From Streptomyces alboflavus (GTDB taxonomy: Bacteria > Actinomycetota > Actinomycetes > Streptomycetales > Streptomycetaceae): DNA of 64,000 bases. A model generated the notes under the pieces. The model did no database searches and had not been told where the DNA came from. It saw only the letters and a program-made list of their open reading frames with translations. Location: positions 211,180 to 275,179 of the forward strand of contig NZ_JNXT01000004.1 in NCBI RefSeq assembly GCF_000716675.1. Direction: 5' to 3'. This document shows positions 43,248 through 51,240 of the stretch, piece by piece. The position numbers were made by a program, and so were the translations under genes. Each line of letters opens with the position of its first letter. Within the stretch, counting starts at the first letter, position 1.

Positions 43248-44159
43248 TCAGGCGTGGTCCCAGCCCCGGTCGGTCCGCACCAGCTCCCGGAACCCGAGCA
43301 CCGTCAGGCGCGTGATCGCTTCGGGGTCGTCGGCTGCTTCGTAGGCGAGCACCCGGTCGGCACCGGCGAGGCGCAGCCACGCGGCGGCCTCGCCCAGGAG
43401 CCAGGCATCGAGGCCTTCGACGTGGTGACCGGGCTCGGTGTGGAAGTTGCCGATGTCGGCGAGCGAGCCGTTGCGGGCCTGGCGTTCGGCACGGCCGAGG
43501 GCGGTGTCGACCTCGATGAAGCCGAGGTCGCGGCCGTCGGCGTACGCGGTCAGGCGTGTGCCGCACTCGCCGAGGGTGCGGCGGACGGCGAGGCCCGGCA
43601 GCGGCGCCTCGGTGCGCGGCAGGTCGGGCACGGCGGCGATCAGGACGACCTCGGTGTGTCCGGTGTGCCGGAATCCGGCGCGTTCGTAGGCGGCGCGGAC
43701 GTGCGGCCAGGCGCTCGGCACGCCGTAGACGGCAGGGGCGGGCAGCGCGCCGTCGGCCGCGCGGGCCCGCACGTCCCAGCGGGCGAGCTGAGCCAGGCAG
43801 GCGCTCATGAGGAGGTCGGCCGCCTGGTCGGCGTCCGGCCAGAAGGACGCGGCCGGGTGGCAGACGAACCAGTTGATCTCGCCGAGGCCGCGGTGGTCGG
43901 GGCCGACGTCGGAGTCCGTGCGGTAGCGCAGCAGGTGCGCGGCGGCCACGACGAAGGCGCGCTGCTCGGCGACGAGCGTGACGCGCTCGGCCACCCACGG
44001 GTCGGTGATGAACTCGTCCGGCTGGCGGTTGAGTTGCCCGAGGACGGTGTTCACGGAGACGGAGACGCCCGGCACGACGGCGGCCACGTGGCTGTTCACC
44101 AGATCGGTGAGCTGGTCGCGGTCGTCGCGGTGGAAGGGGCGTACCTGGAGCGCGGACAT
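43248..44159 (-). CDS. Tandem GNAT-like N-acetyltransferase
   Basis: 303 residues. The N-terminal half (LQVRPFHRDDRDQLTDLVNSHVAAVVPGVSV through YERAGFRHTGHTEVVL) is a GNAT fold with the closing AYERAGF strand. The C-terminal half (LAVRRTLGECGTRLTAYADGRDLGFIEVDTAL to AAAWLRLAGADRVLAYEAADDPEAITRLTVLGFRELVR) is a second, degenerate GNAT unit. The classic Q/RxxGxG/A acetyl-CoA loop is poor in both, so activity is uncertain. It stands alone between the dioxygenase and hydroxyacid dehydrogenase genes. Confidence 0.75.
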   Translation of the reverse strand: MSALQVRPFHRDDRDQLTDLVNSHVAAVVPGVSVSVNTVLGQLNRQPDEFITDPWVAERVTLVAEQRAFVVAAAHLLRYRTDSDVGPDHRGLGEINWFVCHPAASFWPDADQAADLLMSACLAQLARWDVRARAADGALPAPAVYGVPSAWPHVRAAYERAGFRHTGHTEVVLIAAVPDLPRTEAPLPGLAVRRTLGECGTRLTAYADGRDLGFIEVDTALGRAERQARNGSLADIGNFHTEPGHHVEGLDAWLLGEAAAWLRLAGADRVLAYEAADDPEAITRLTVLGFRELVRTDRGWDHA

Positions 44160-44408
44160 GCGGGGACCTCCCGGTCGGGGTGCGTGGTGCAGGAGGCCGC
44201 CATGCGATGCGGTACGTGACCGATCCTACGACAGGTGCCGCCGGGGCACCGGAGCGGGCGTACCGATGTGGCCACATGGGCGCGGGCCCACGGCTGCGAC
44301 GCGTGCGAAAGCGGCGCGGCCCGACGAGACTCGTACGGATCCGGCGTCGCCGGAAGGACGCAGCCTCGCGATCCGGCCCGCCGCCGGAAGGATGGAGCCC
44401 CGCCCCGC

Positions 44409-45437
44409 ATGCCCACCCCACCGCACCCGTCCGGTCTGCCGTCCGCCGCGCTCGCCATGTCGCCCGGCGCCGCCGACGCGCTGCTCGGGCCCGATGTGCT
44501 GGCCGCGTTCGCCGGAGTGTGCGCGCTCCGGCACCCGCCCGTCCTCGACGACTTCTCCGGCGAGCGGGCCCGGGACGTGCTCGGGCGGACCGAGCTGCTC
44601 ATCACCGGCTGGGGCTGCCCGCCGCTCGACGAGGCTGCCCTCGCCGCCGCCCCGAGGCTGCGGGCCGTCGTGCACACCGCCGGGTCCGTGCGCGGCCATC
44701 TCACGCCCGCCTGCTGGGAGCGCGGCATCGAGGTGTCGTCCGCGGCCGCCGCGAACGCGCTGCCGGTCGCCGAGTACACCGTCGCGATGATCCTCCTCGC
44801 CGGCAAGCACGTCCTGGAGCGGGCCCGCGCCTTCAAGGCCGCGCGCGACCGCGACGACCCGCTGACCACACCGCGCGCCATCGGCAACTACCGCCGCACC
44901 GTGGGGATCCTGTCCGCCTCCCACGTCGGCCGGCGCGTCATCGAGCTGCTTCGCCCGTACGACATCGAGGTGCTGCTGCACGATCCGTACGTGGACGTGG
45001 CCGGGGCGGCGGCGCTCGGCGTGCGGGCCGTCGGCCTCGACGAGCTGTTCCGGCACAGCGACATCGTGAGCGTGCACGCCCCGCTGCTTCCCGCCACACG
45101 CGGGCTCGTCGGCCGCCGTCAGCTCGCCGCGCTGCGCGAGGACGGCGTGCTCATCAACACGGCGCGGGGAGCCGTGGTCGACCAGGACGCGCTCACCGAA
45201 GAGGTGGTCACGGGCCGGATCAGGGTGGTGCTCGACGTCACCGAGCCCGAAGTCCTGCCGCCGGGGCACCCGTTGTGGGACTGCGAGAACGCGCTGCTCA
45301 CCCCGCACCTCGCGGGCTCACAGGGCAACGAGTGGCGGCGCCTGACCGACGTCGCGGTGAGCGAGGTCGCGCGCTGGGCGGCGGGCGAGGGGTTCGCGCA
45401 TCCCGTGCGGGCGGACCGGGCGGCGTTCCTGGCGTGA
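44409..45437 (+). CDS. D-2-hydroxyacid dehydrogenase
   Basis: 342 residues from the ATG at 44409. The catalytic trio is present: Arg in NTARGAVVDQDAL, Glu in LDVTEPEVLPPGHPLW and His in LTPHLAGSQGNEWRR. The nucleotide loop reads TVGILSASHVGRRVIELL; the usual GxGxxG is altered to GxxSASxxG, which occurs in the Streptomyces subgroup. VLLHDPYV (Asp at the end of strand 2) indicates NADH. The family reduces 2-ketoacids or oxidises D-2-hydroxyacids; the substrate is not evident. An 8-bp repeat tract follows. Confidence 0.85.
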   Translation: MPTPPHPSGLPSAALAMSPGAADALLGPDVLAAFAGVCALRHPPVLDDFSGERARDVLGRTELLITGWGCPPLDEAALAAAPRLRAVVHTAGSVRGHLTPACWERGIEVSSAAAANALPVAEYTVAMILLAGKHVLERARAFKAARDRDDPLTTPRAIGNYRRTVGILSASHVGRRVIELLRPYDIEVLLHDPYVDVAGAAALGVRAVGLDELFRHSDIVSVHAPLLPATRGLVGRRQLAALREDGVLINTARGAVVDQDALTEEVVTGRIRVVLDVTEPEVLPPGHPLWDCENALLTPHLAGSQGNEWRRLTDVAVSEVARWAAGEGFAHPVRADRAAFLA

Positions 45438-45512
45438 GCGGTGCGCCGCGCCCGGGTGGGGGTGCCGGGCGGGCGGGGTCGGGCGTGGCCCGTTGGGCAT
45501 CAGCCCGCCGGG

Positions 45513-45552
45513 CCGTCGGCCCGTCAGCCCGTCAGCCCGTCAGCCCGTCAGC
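45513..45552. repeat. 8-bp tandem repeat, four perfect copies plus one imperfect
   Basis: CCGTCGGC is followed by four CCGTCAGC units in the gap between the convergent dehydrogenase and membrane-protein genes. The unit length rules out coding. Confidence 0.9.
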
Positions 45553-45709
45553 CCGCGGATCGGCGCCCGCGGGCTCTGCCGGACCAGGCGCCGTGCTGTC
45601 GTCCTCGGACCCCGTCTCGTACCCCCTGCCGGGAAGTCGACGGACCGCCGTCGCCTTGAGCATGGAGCACGGGAGGCGTCCCGGTCGGCCTCGCGGGGCG
45701 TGTGCGGGG

Positions 45710-46318
45710 TCAGCCTCCGGTCGTGGAGCCCGGGCGCACGATCATCAGGACGGTGACGGTGGCCCAGAGGAGGTTGAAGACGCCGGTGGACATGGCGAGT
45801 TGGGCGCTGGTCCGCGCGTCCAGCTTCACCACGACCGCGGAGTCGGTCGCCGAGTCGGCCGCCCCCTCGCCGTCGGCCTCACCGGCGCCCCCGGCCGTCG
45901 CGGCAGCACCGCCCGCCGCCACGGCCACGTCACCCCCACCGCCACCGGCACCGGCACCGGCAGCCACGGCCTTCGCCCCGGCCACCGCCTCCAGCGCCGT
46001 CTCCTGGCGCGGCAGCACCAGCAGGATGAGGATCACCGCCGCGACGAACGTCAGCACGATCGACGTGATCAGCCAGGCGCTGCCGAGCACACCCATGCTG
46101 CTCGCCGTCAGGAAGCCGAAGACCACGACGGCGATGGCGGCGCCCGCGTAGACGCGGCAGATGCGGTGCAGCGTCCGCAGCGTCGTCACGGGGGCCGCGT
46201 CGCCGGGTCCGGCAAGGGCGTCGCGCAGGACCTTGGGGAACATACTGGCCGCGACGGCGACCGGGCCGACGGCGAGGATGGCCGCGAGGACGTGGAGGAT
46301 GGGAACGAGCTTGGTCAG
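45710..46318 (-). CDS. DUF2269-like membrane protein with apparent CTG start
   Basis: About 202 residues if it begins at the CTG at 46316-46318 (LTKLVPILHVLAAILAVGPVAVAASMF), where homologous proteins begin with Met. No in-frame ATG, GTG or TTG exists upstream before the neighbour's coding region, and the first canonical start downstream would remove the first helix. Four hydrophobic segments are visible; a Gly/Ala/Asp-rich insert of about 60 residues (GAGAGGGGGDVAVAAGG onward) separates the third and fourth. A 13-G tract lies 17 bp upstream. Either CTG is used, or a start was lost by mutation or base-calling error. Function is unknown. Confidence 0.6.
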   Translation of the reverse strand: MTKLVPILHVLAAILAVGPVAVAASMFPKVLRDALAGPGDAAPVTTLRTLHRICRVYAGAAIAVVVFGFLTASSMGVLGSAWLITSIVLTFVAAVILILLVLPRQETALEAVAGAKAVAAGAGAGGGGGDVAVAAGGAAATAGGAGEADGEGAADSATDSAVVVKLDARTSAQLAMSTGVFNLLWATVTVLMIVRPGSTTGG

Positions 46319-46334
46319 GGGAGGGTTTTCGGGT

Positions 46335-46347
46335 GGGGGGGGGGGGG
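46335..46347. repeat. 13-nt G homopolymer
   Basis: Thirteen consecutive G on the plus strand lie between the DJ-1 gene stop and the probable start of the membrane protein. Such tracts slip easily in replication and are prone to sequencing error. Confidence 0.95.
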
Positions 46348-46373
46348 CGGGGCGCGCGTGCGGCGGGGCGGGG

Positions 46374-47027
46374 TCAGATGTGTGCGGGCTCCGCGCCGGT
46401 CGCGCGCCACACGACCCCGCGCCGCTCGTGCGCGAACATCTCCTCGACCACATGGGCCACACGCGGCCCGAACTCACGCTCCAGGAGGTGCAGTCCGAGG
46501 TCCAGGCCCGATGTCACCCCGGCGCCGCTGACCAGGTCGCCGTCGTCGACGACCCGGGCCCGCACCACGGTCGCCCCGAGGCCCCACAGGACGTCGAGCG
46601 CGTCGTGGTGGCCGGTGGCGTACCTGCCCTTGAGGAGCCCGGACATCGCGAGGAGCAGGGAGCCGCCGCACACGGTCGTCATGGTCACGCCGGGGCGCTC
46701 CATGGCGGCCGACAGGAGTGCGGGCAGGTCGGTGCGCTGGGTGCGGGCGATGCGGGAGGGGATGCTGTCGTCCTCGGGGTCGCCCTGCTCGGTGGCTCCG
46801 GCGGCGCCCGGCACCAGGATCAGGCCGTCGCGCTCGGGGTCGAGCCGGGTCGTGGCCCGGAGGGTGACGAGGTCAAGGCCGCTCGGGACGTCGCGGGCGC
46901 CTTCCGCCGAGACCAGTTCGACGGTGATCCCGCCGTTCGTGGCGATGCCCCCGGCGTACAGGATCTCCAGCGGGCCGAGGACGTCGAGCGGGTCGAAGCC
47001 GTCGAAGAGGACTGCTTGAACGTGCAT
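46374..47027 (-). CDS. DJ-1/PfpI family protein
   Basis: 217 residues. The fold starts VQAVLFDGFDPLDVLGPLEIL (conserved Glu in the second helix) and has the nucleophile elbow TTVCGGSLLLAMSGLLKGRYATGHH with Cys and downstream His. VVDDGDLVSGAGVTSGLDLGLHLLEREFG matches isonitrile-hydratase/ThiJ-like members and the sensor domain of GlxA regulators. It is divergent from a GlxA gene, so both may act on the same signal or substrate. The last 20 residues carry an extra Arg/Trp segment. Confidence 0.85.
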   Translation of the reverse strand: MHVQAVLFDGFDPLDVLGPLEILYAGGIATNGGITVELVSAEGARDVPSGLDLVTLRATTRLDPERDGLILVPGAAGATEQGDPEDDSIPSRIARTQRTDLPALLSAAMERPGVTMTTVCGGSLLLAMSGLLKGRYATGHHDALDVLWGLGATVVRARVVDDGDLVSGAGVTSGLDLGLHLLEREFGPRVAHVVEEMFAHERRGVVWRATGAEPAHI

Positions 47028-47285
47028 GCGAGGTTCCGTTTCCTGGCGGGGACCGCGGCCCCGGCGGGGCCCGGTGGTGTTCCCGTGCTGTTCCCGCCGT
47101 CGAGGCTAGTCAGCGCCGCTCCCCCGCCGACAGTGGCCGCAATGACAGCTTTCAACGGGATATCGCCAAGGCGGCGTCCGGCCGTGGACGCCTGCTCGTC
47201 GACCGTCAGCGCAGGTCGTAGGCGCCTTGCGGAGGTTCCGTCGGCCGGGCGGGTGCCGTGAGCGGTGGTTGGCGGGAGTTCGGTG

Positions 47286-48254
47286 ATGTCGTACGTTGCC
47301 GCCATGCACACCGTCGCCTTCCTCGCCCTCGACGACGTCATCCCCTCCGACCTGGCGATGCCTCTGGACGTGTTCAGCAGGACCCGGCTGCCCGGCGAGC
47401 GGCCTGCCTACCGGGTGCGGGTGTGCGCGGCCGAGCCCGAGGTCGACGCGCGCGCGTTCTCGCTCCGGGCGCACCACGACCTGAGCGGGCTCGTGGGCGC
47501 GGACACCATCGTCGTGCCGGGCACCCACGACCCGACCGCGCCGGTGCCGGAGAAGACCCTGGCGGCGCTCCGCGAAGCGGCCGACGCGGGCACCCGCATC
47601 GCGTCCATCTGCGTGGGCACGTTCGTGCTCGCGCAGGCGGGGCTGCTCGACGGGCTGCGGGCCACCACGCACTGGTTCGCGACCGACCACCTCGCCGCGG
47701 CCTACCCGGAGATCGACGTCGACCCGGACGTCCTGTACGTCGACAACGGCCAGATCCTCACGTCCGCGGGAGCCGCCGCCGGGATGGACCTGAGCCTGCA
47801 CCTGGTGCGGCGCGACTACGGCTCGGCGGTCGCCGCGGACTCCGCGCGCCTGTCGGTGATGCCGCTCGAACGGGAGGGCGGCCAGGCCCAGTTCATCGTC
47901 AACCAGCCCCCGGCGATGCCCCGCGGCCGCGCCCTCGAACCACTGCTTCGCTGGCTCGACGAGAACGCGGCGCGCGACCTCACCCTGGACGACATCGCCG
48001 ACCACGCGGGCCTGAGCAGCCGCACGCTCCTGCGCCGGTTCCGCGAGCAGACCGGCACGACGCCGCTGCAGTGGCTGCACCGGGCACGGGTCCGCCAGGC
48101 CCAGCACCTCCTGGAGACCACGGAGCACCCGGTGGAGCGGATCGCCGCGCAGGTCGGCTTCGGCTCGCCGACCGCGTTCCGTGACCGCTTCAAGCGGGTC
48201 GCGGGGGTCAGCCCGCAGGCCTACCGGCGGGCGTTCAGCAGCGCGAGGCACTGA
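47286..48254 (+). CDS. GlxA family AraC-type transcriptional regulator
   Basis: 322 residues from ATG 47286 (GGGAG 7 nt upstream); ATG 47304 (MHTVAFLALDDVIPSD) is the alternative that many homologues match. The DJ-1-like domain has ASICVGTFVLAQAGLLDGLRATTHW and LTSAGAAAGMDLSLHLVRRDYG. The C-terminal AraC pair of HTH motifs is complete (LTLDDIADHAGLSSRTLLRRFREQTG and VERIAAQVGFGSPTAFRDRFKRVAGVSPQAYRRAF). Divergence from the stand-alone DJ-1 gene suggests that gene as target. Confidence 0.9.
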   Translation: MSYVAAMHTVAFLALDDVIPSDLAMPLDVFSRTRLPGERPAYRVRVCAAEPEVDARAFSLRAHHDLSGLVGADTIVVPGTHDPTAPVPEKTLAALREAADAGTRIASICVGTFVLAQAGLLDGLRATTHWFATDHLAAAYPEIDVDPDVLYVDNGQILTSAGAAAGMDLSLHLVRRDYGSAVAADSARLSVMPLEREGGQAQFIVNQPPAMPRGRALEPLLRWLDENAARDLTLDDIADHAGLSSRTLLRRFREQTGTTPLQWLHRARVRQAQHLLETTEHPVERIAAQVGFGSPTAFRDRFKRVAGVSPQAYRRAFSSARH

Positions 48255-48299
48255 CCCGGTCCACCACGACGGCGGCCCGGGGCACGCGCGAGCCGCCCC

Positions 48300-49049
48300 T
48301 CACGCCGCCTTGCGCGCCACCACGAGGCGCCAGTGCGGGCTCCCGTCGTCCCTGCGGCCGAACTCCTCCAGCGGCCGCAACCCCACCGTGAACCCGGCCC
48401 CCTCCAGGTCGGCCCGCACCCCGGGCAGCGGAAACGTGCGGTAGTACATGACGAAGGGCGGCTGCCGCAGCGCGTTGCGGGCCCGCATCGCCAGGTCGAA
48501 GCCGAGCATGCCCCAGTACCATGGTGACGTGAGTGGCTGTGGCGCGCCGATGGGGAAAGCGAACAGGCCTCCGGGGCGCAGCGCCCGGTGCACCTGGGCG
48601 AAGAGACCCGGCCGCTCGACGGGCAGGAAGTGCCCGAACGCCCCGAAGCTGACGGCCACGTCGAAGCCCCCGGCGAAGGGCAGCGCGCGGGCGTCCGCCC
48701 GCACCCAGTGGACCGCCGGGCCCGTCTGTCCCGGCCCGTCCTCGGCGGCGAGCGCGGCCCGCGCCCGCGCCAGCATCCCGGAGCTGAAGTCGACGCCGGT
48801 CACATGCTCCCGGCACATGGGCCGCAGGAGGTCCACCCCGGCCCCGGTGCCGCAGCACACGTCGAGACCCGTGGCGAACGGGCCAAGTGGCCGCAGCGCC
48901 TCGGCACAGGCGTCGAGGATGCGCTCGGGCGTGCGGAAGGGCGTGTGATCGAACTTGGGAGCCAGCAGGTCGTAGCCGTGCTCCGTGGAGGACAGCGCCT
49001 GGACGGCCAGTTCGCGCAGCGAGGGGCCCTGGGAGGTGAACACCGGCAC
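48300..49049 (-). CDS. Class I SAM-dependent methyltransferase
   Basis: 249 residues from a GTG. Motif I LDVCCGTGAGVDLLRP, the strand-2 acid in VTGVDFSSGMLARAR, motif II/III RADARALPFAGGFDVAVSFGAFGHFLP and RALRPGGLFAFPIG form a UbiE/BioC-like core. The AFGHF segment replaces the usual AxxHxP. The C-terminal domain ends GRRDDGSPHWRLVVARK. It is divergent from another methyltransferase at 49161. Its target is unknown. Confidence 0.85.
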   Translation of the reverse strand: MPVFTSQGPSLRELAVQALSSTEHGYDLLAPKFDHTPFRTPERILDACAEALRPLGPFATGLDVCCGTGAGVDLLRPMCREHVTGVDFSSGMLARARAALAAEDGPGQTGPAVHWVRADARALPFAGGFDVAVSFGAFGHFLPVERPGLFAQVHRALRPGGLFAFPIGAPQPLTSPWYWGMLGFDLAMRARNALRQPPFVMYYRTFPLPGVRADLEGAGFTVGLRPLEEFGRRDDGSPHWRLVVARKAA

Positions 49050-49160
49050 AGCTTAGTGAGCGGCGTGGCCAGGAACCGCCTCATGGCCTACCGGGCCCGT
49101 CGAGCCCTCGGGTACAGCTTCAGCTGCCGCACACCCGAACCCACTTCACGGAGGTGCACC

Positions 49161-50018
49161 ATGGGCGCACACAGGCAGCCGGGGCCCGATGACCCCACGG
49201 CCGGCGCCATGGCGGGCAAGACCCGGTTCGACGACATCTACGACCGGCCCGACCCACGGGCGTACTTCCGCCGCCTCGCCCCGTACGACTACGAGATCCC
49301 GCACCACGCCCAGGGCGTCTTCCGCCGCACGCTCGCCGACCGGCGCAGGGCCGCGCCGCCCGGCCCCGACGGCGACCCCACGGTCCTCGACCTGTGCTGC
49401 TCCTACGGTCTGAACGCCGCGCTGCTCAACCACGACCTGACGCTCGCCGACCTGTACACGCACTACGCGGGGGAGGCCACCACGGACCTCACCACCAGCG
49501 AACTCGTCGACCTGGACAAGGAGTTCTACGCCGCCAGGCGCCGCCCGGACGCGGTCCGCCTGGTCGGCGTGGACACCGCCGCCAACGCCACCGCCTACGC
49601 CCTGGCCGTCGGCCTGCTCGACGAGGCGTACGCGGAGAACCTGGAACACGTGCCGCCCAGCCCGGGCCTCGCGCGGGCCATGGCGGGCGTCGGCCTGATC
49701 ACCGTCACCGGCGGCATCGGCTACGTCACGCACCGCACCTTCGACGCCCTGCTCGGCGCCGCCCGCCTGCCCCTGTGGGTCGACGCGTTCGTGCTGCGGA
49801 CCGTCCCCTACGACCGCATCGCGCGGAGCCTCGCCGCGCACGGCCTCGTCACCACGACGGACCCCGACCGGCTCTACCCGCAGCGCCTGTTCACCGGCCC
49901 CGAGGAGCAGGACGACGCCGTCGCGCGGGTGCGGGCGGCGGGCGACGACACCACCGGTCTGGAGTCCGCGGGCCGCTACTACACGCGCCTGTACGCGTCG
50001 CGGCCCGGGGGCCGCTGA
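49161..50018 (+). CDS. Methyltransferase-like protein of unusual class
   Basis: 285 residues from ATG with GGAGG 6 nt upstream. A short N-terminus (GKTRFDDIYDRPDPRAYFRRLAPYDYEIPHHA) precedes VLDLCCSYGLNAALLNHDL, a motif-I-like SAM loop, and later VRLVGVDTAANATAYALAVGLLDEAYAENLE, where the strand-2 acid follows a long insertion. LITVTGGIGYVTHRTFDALL replaces the normal motif IV. This order is seen in a Streptomyces family of predicted methyltransferases; activity is inferred only. It ends RYYTRLYASRPGGR. Confidence 0.7.
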   Translation: MGAHRQPGPDDPTAGAMAGKTRFDDIYDRPDPRAYFRRLAPYDYEIPHHAQGVFRRTLADRRRAAPPGPDGDPTVLDLCCSYGLNAALLNHDLTLADLYTHYAGEATTDLTTSELVDLDKEFYAARRRPDAVRLVGVDTAANATAYALAVGLLDEAYAENLEHVPPSPGLARAMAGVGLITVTGGIGYVTHRTFDALLGAARLPLWVDAFVLRTVPYDRIARSLAAHGLVTTTDPDRLYPQRLFTGPEEQDDAVARVRAAGDDTTGLESAGRYYTRLYASRPGGR

Positions 50019-50099
50019 CCCGCGCCCAGGGGCTCGCCGCGGCCCGTCGTCCGGGCGTATCGTTGATTGACGGACGGCTCGGAGCGACAGGGGGTCGTC

Positions 50100-51026
50100 A
50101 TGGTGCAGGAACTCCTCGCGGCCGGCGCGGTCACACTCTCCGCCGGTTTCGTGTACGTGGTGTCGGCGGCCCGCGTCGTCAAGCAGTACGAACGCGGTGT
50201 CGTGTTCCGTCTCGGGCGGCTGTCCGGGGCGCCGCGCGCGCCCGGCTTCACCATGATCGTGCCGGGCGTCGACCGGATGCGTAAGGTCAACATGCAGATC
50301 GTGACGATGCCCGTGCCCGCGCAGGAGGGCATCACGCGCGACAACGTCACGGTGCGCGTCGACGCCGTCGTGTACTTCAAGGTGGTCGACGCCTCGCACG
50401 CGATCGTGCGGGTCGAGGACTACCGCTTCGCGGTGTCGCAGATGGCGCAGACGTCGCTGCGGTCCATCATCGGCAAGAGCGATCTGGACGACCTGCTGTC
50501 CAACCGCGAGAAGCTCAACCAAGGCCTGGAGCTGATGCTCGACAGCCCGGCGATCGGCTGGGGCGTGCAGATCGACCGCGTCGAGATCAAGGACGTGTCC
50601 CTGCCGGAGACGATGAAGCGGTCGATGGCCCGGCAGGCCGAGGCCGACCGCGAGCGGCGCGCCCGCGTCATCAACGCCGACGCCGAGCTGCAGGCCTCCA
50701 AGAAACTCGCCGAGGCCGCCAAGGAGATGTCCGAACAGCCCGCCGCCCTGCAACTGCGGCTCCTGCAGACCGTCGTGGCCGTCGCCGCCGAGAAGAACTC
50801 GACCCTGGTCCTGCCCTTCCCCGTCGAACTCCTCCGCTTCCTGGAGCGGGCCGCGAACCAGCAGCCGCAGCCGACGGCGGCCCCGTCCGCGAGCGCGGAG
50901 CCGCAGGCCGCGGCCGGGGCGCGGGACGACGACGCGCCGCGCGAAGTCACCGCACCGACGGTGGCGTCGGTCCCCCGGATCACCAGCAGCACGGCGCCGC
51001 CCGTGGAGGCCGACGCGGCGCCCTGA
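50100..51026 (+). CDS. SPFH/Band 7 (stomatin/HflK-like) membrane protein
   Basis: 308 residues. One N-terminal membrane segment (ELLAAGAVTLSAGFVYVVSA) anchors an SPFH domain: RVVKQYERGVVFRLGRLSG, PGFTMIVPGVDRMRKVNMQ, PAQEGITRDNVTVRVDAVVYFKVVDA and QTSLRSIIGKSDLDDLLSNREKLN. A coiled coil (RQAEADRERRARVINADAELQASKKLAEAAKEM) follows, then a disordered Pro/Ala tail from about residue 255. It resembles stomatins, which form ring assemblies. The NfeD partner often found next to stomatins is absent. A terminator follows at 51042. Confidence 0.9.
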   Translation: MVQELLAAGAVTLSAGFVYVVSAARVVKQYERGVVFRLGRLSGAPRAPGFTMIVPGVDRMRKVNMQIVTMPVPAQEGITRDNVTVRVDAVVYFKVVDASHAIVRVEDYRFAVSQMAQTSLRSIIGKSDLDDLLSNREKLNQGLELMLDSPAIGWGVQIDRVEIKDVSLPETMKRSMARQAEADRERRARVINADAELQASKKLAEAAKEMSEQPAALQLRLLQTVVAVAAEKNSTLVLPFPVELLRFLERAANQQPQPTAAPSASAEPQAAAGARDDDAPREVTAPTVASVPRITSSTAPPVEADAAP

Positions 51027-51041
51027 GCCCGGCCCGGACGT

Positions 51042-51074
51042 CGGGCGGACCCGGCCTCACCCCGGGTCCGCCCG
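51042..51074 (+). terminator. Terminator after the SPFH gene
   Basis: Perfect 13-bp arms (51042-51054 and 51062-51074) with a 7-nt loop, 16 nt after the stop codon. Confidence 0.85.
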
Positions 51075-51123
51075 GTCGAATCCTTGTGTCAGACCCATTG
51101 AGCCGGTTGGCGCGCACATGCTA

Positions 51124-51135
51124 GAAAGCGCTTAC
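51124..51135. promoter_or_regulatory. LacI-type operator candidate upstream of the polysaccharide lyase
   Basis: GAAAGCGCTTAC centres on the palindrome AAGCGCTT with outer G-C symmetry (10/12), about 105 bp before the lyase start. GAAAGCGCTTTC-like sites are common LacI-family targets near carbohydrate-degradation genes. Confidence 0.5.
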
Positions 51136-51240
51136 TGAACGGTGGTTGTCCGCACCTCGGCCGCCCGCACCCCCGGCACCCGCCCGCGCCCTCCCGGCCT
51201 CCCGCCCCCCTTGGCCCTCTGGTCCCCCTGGAGCCCCCGC

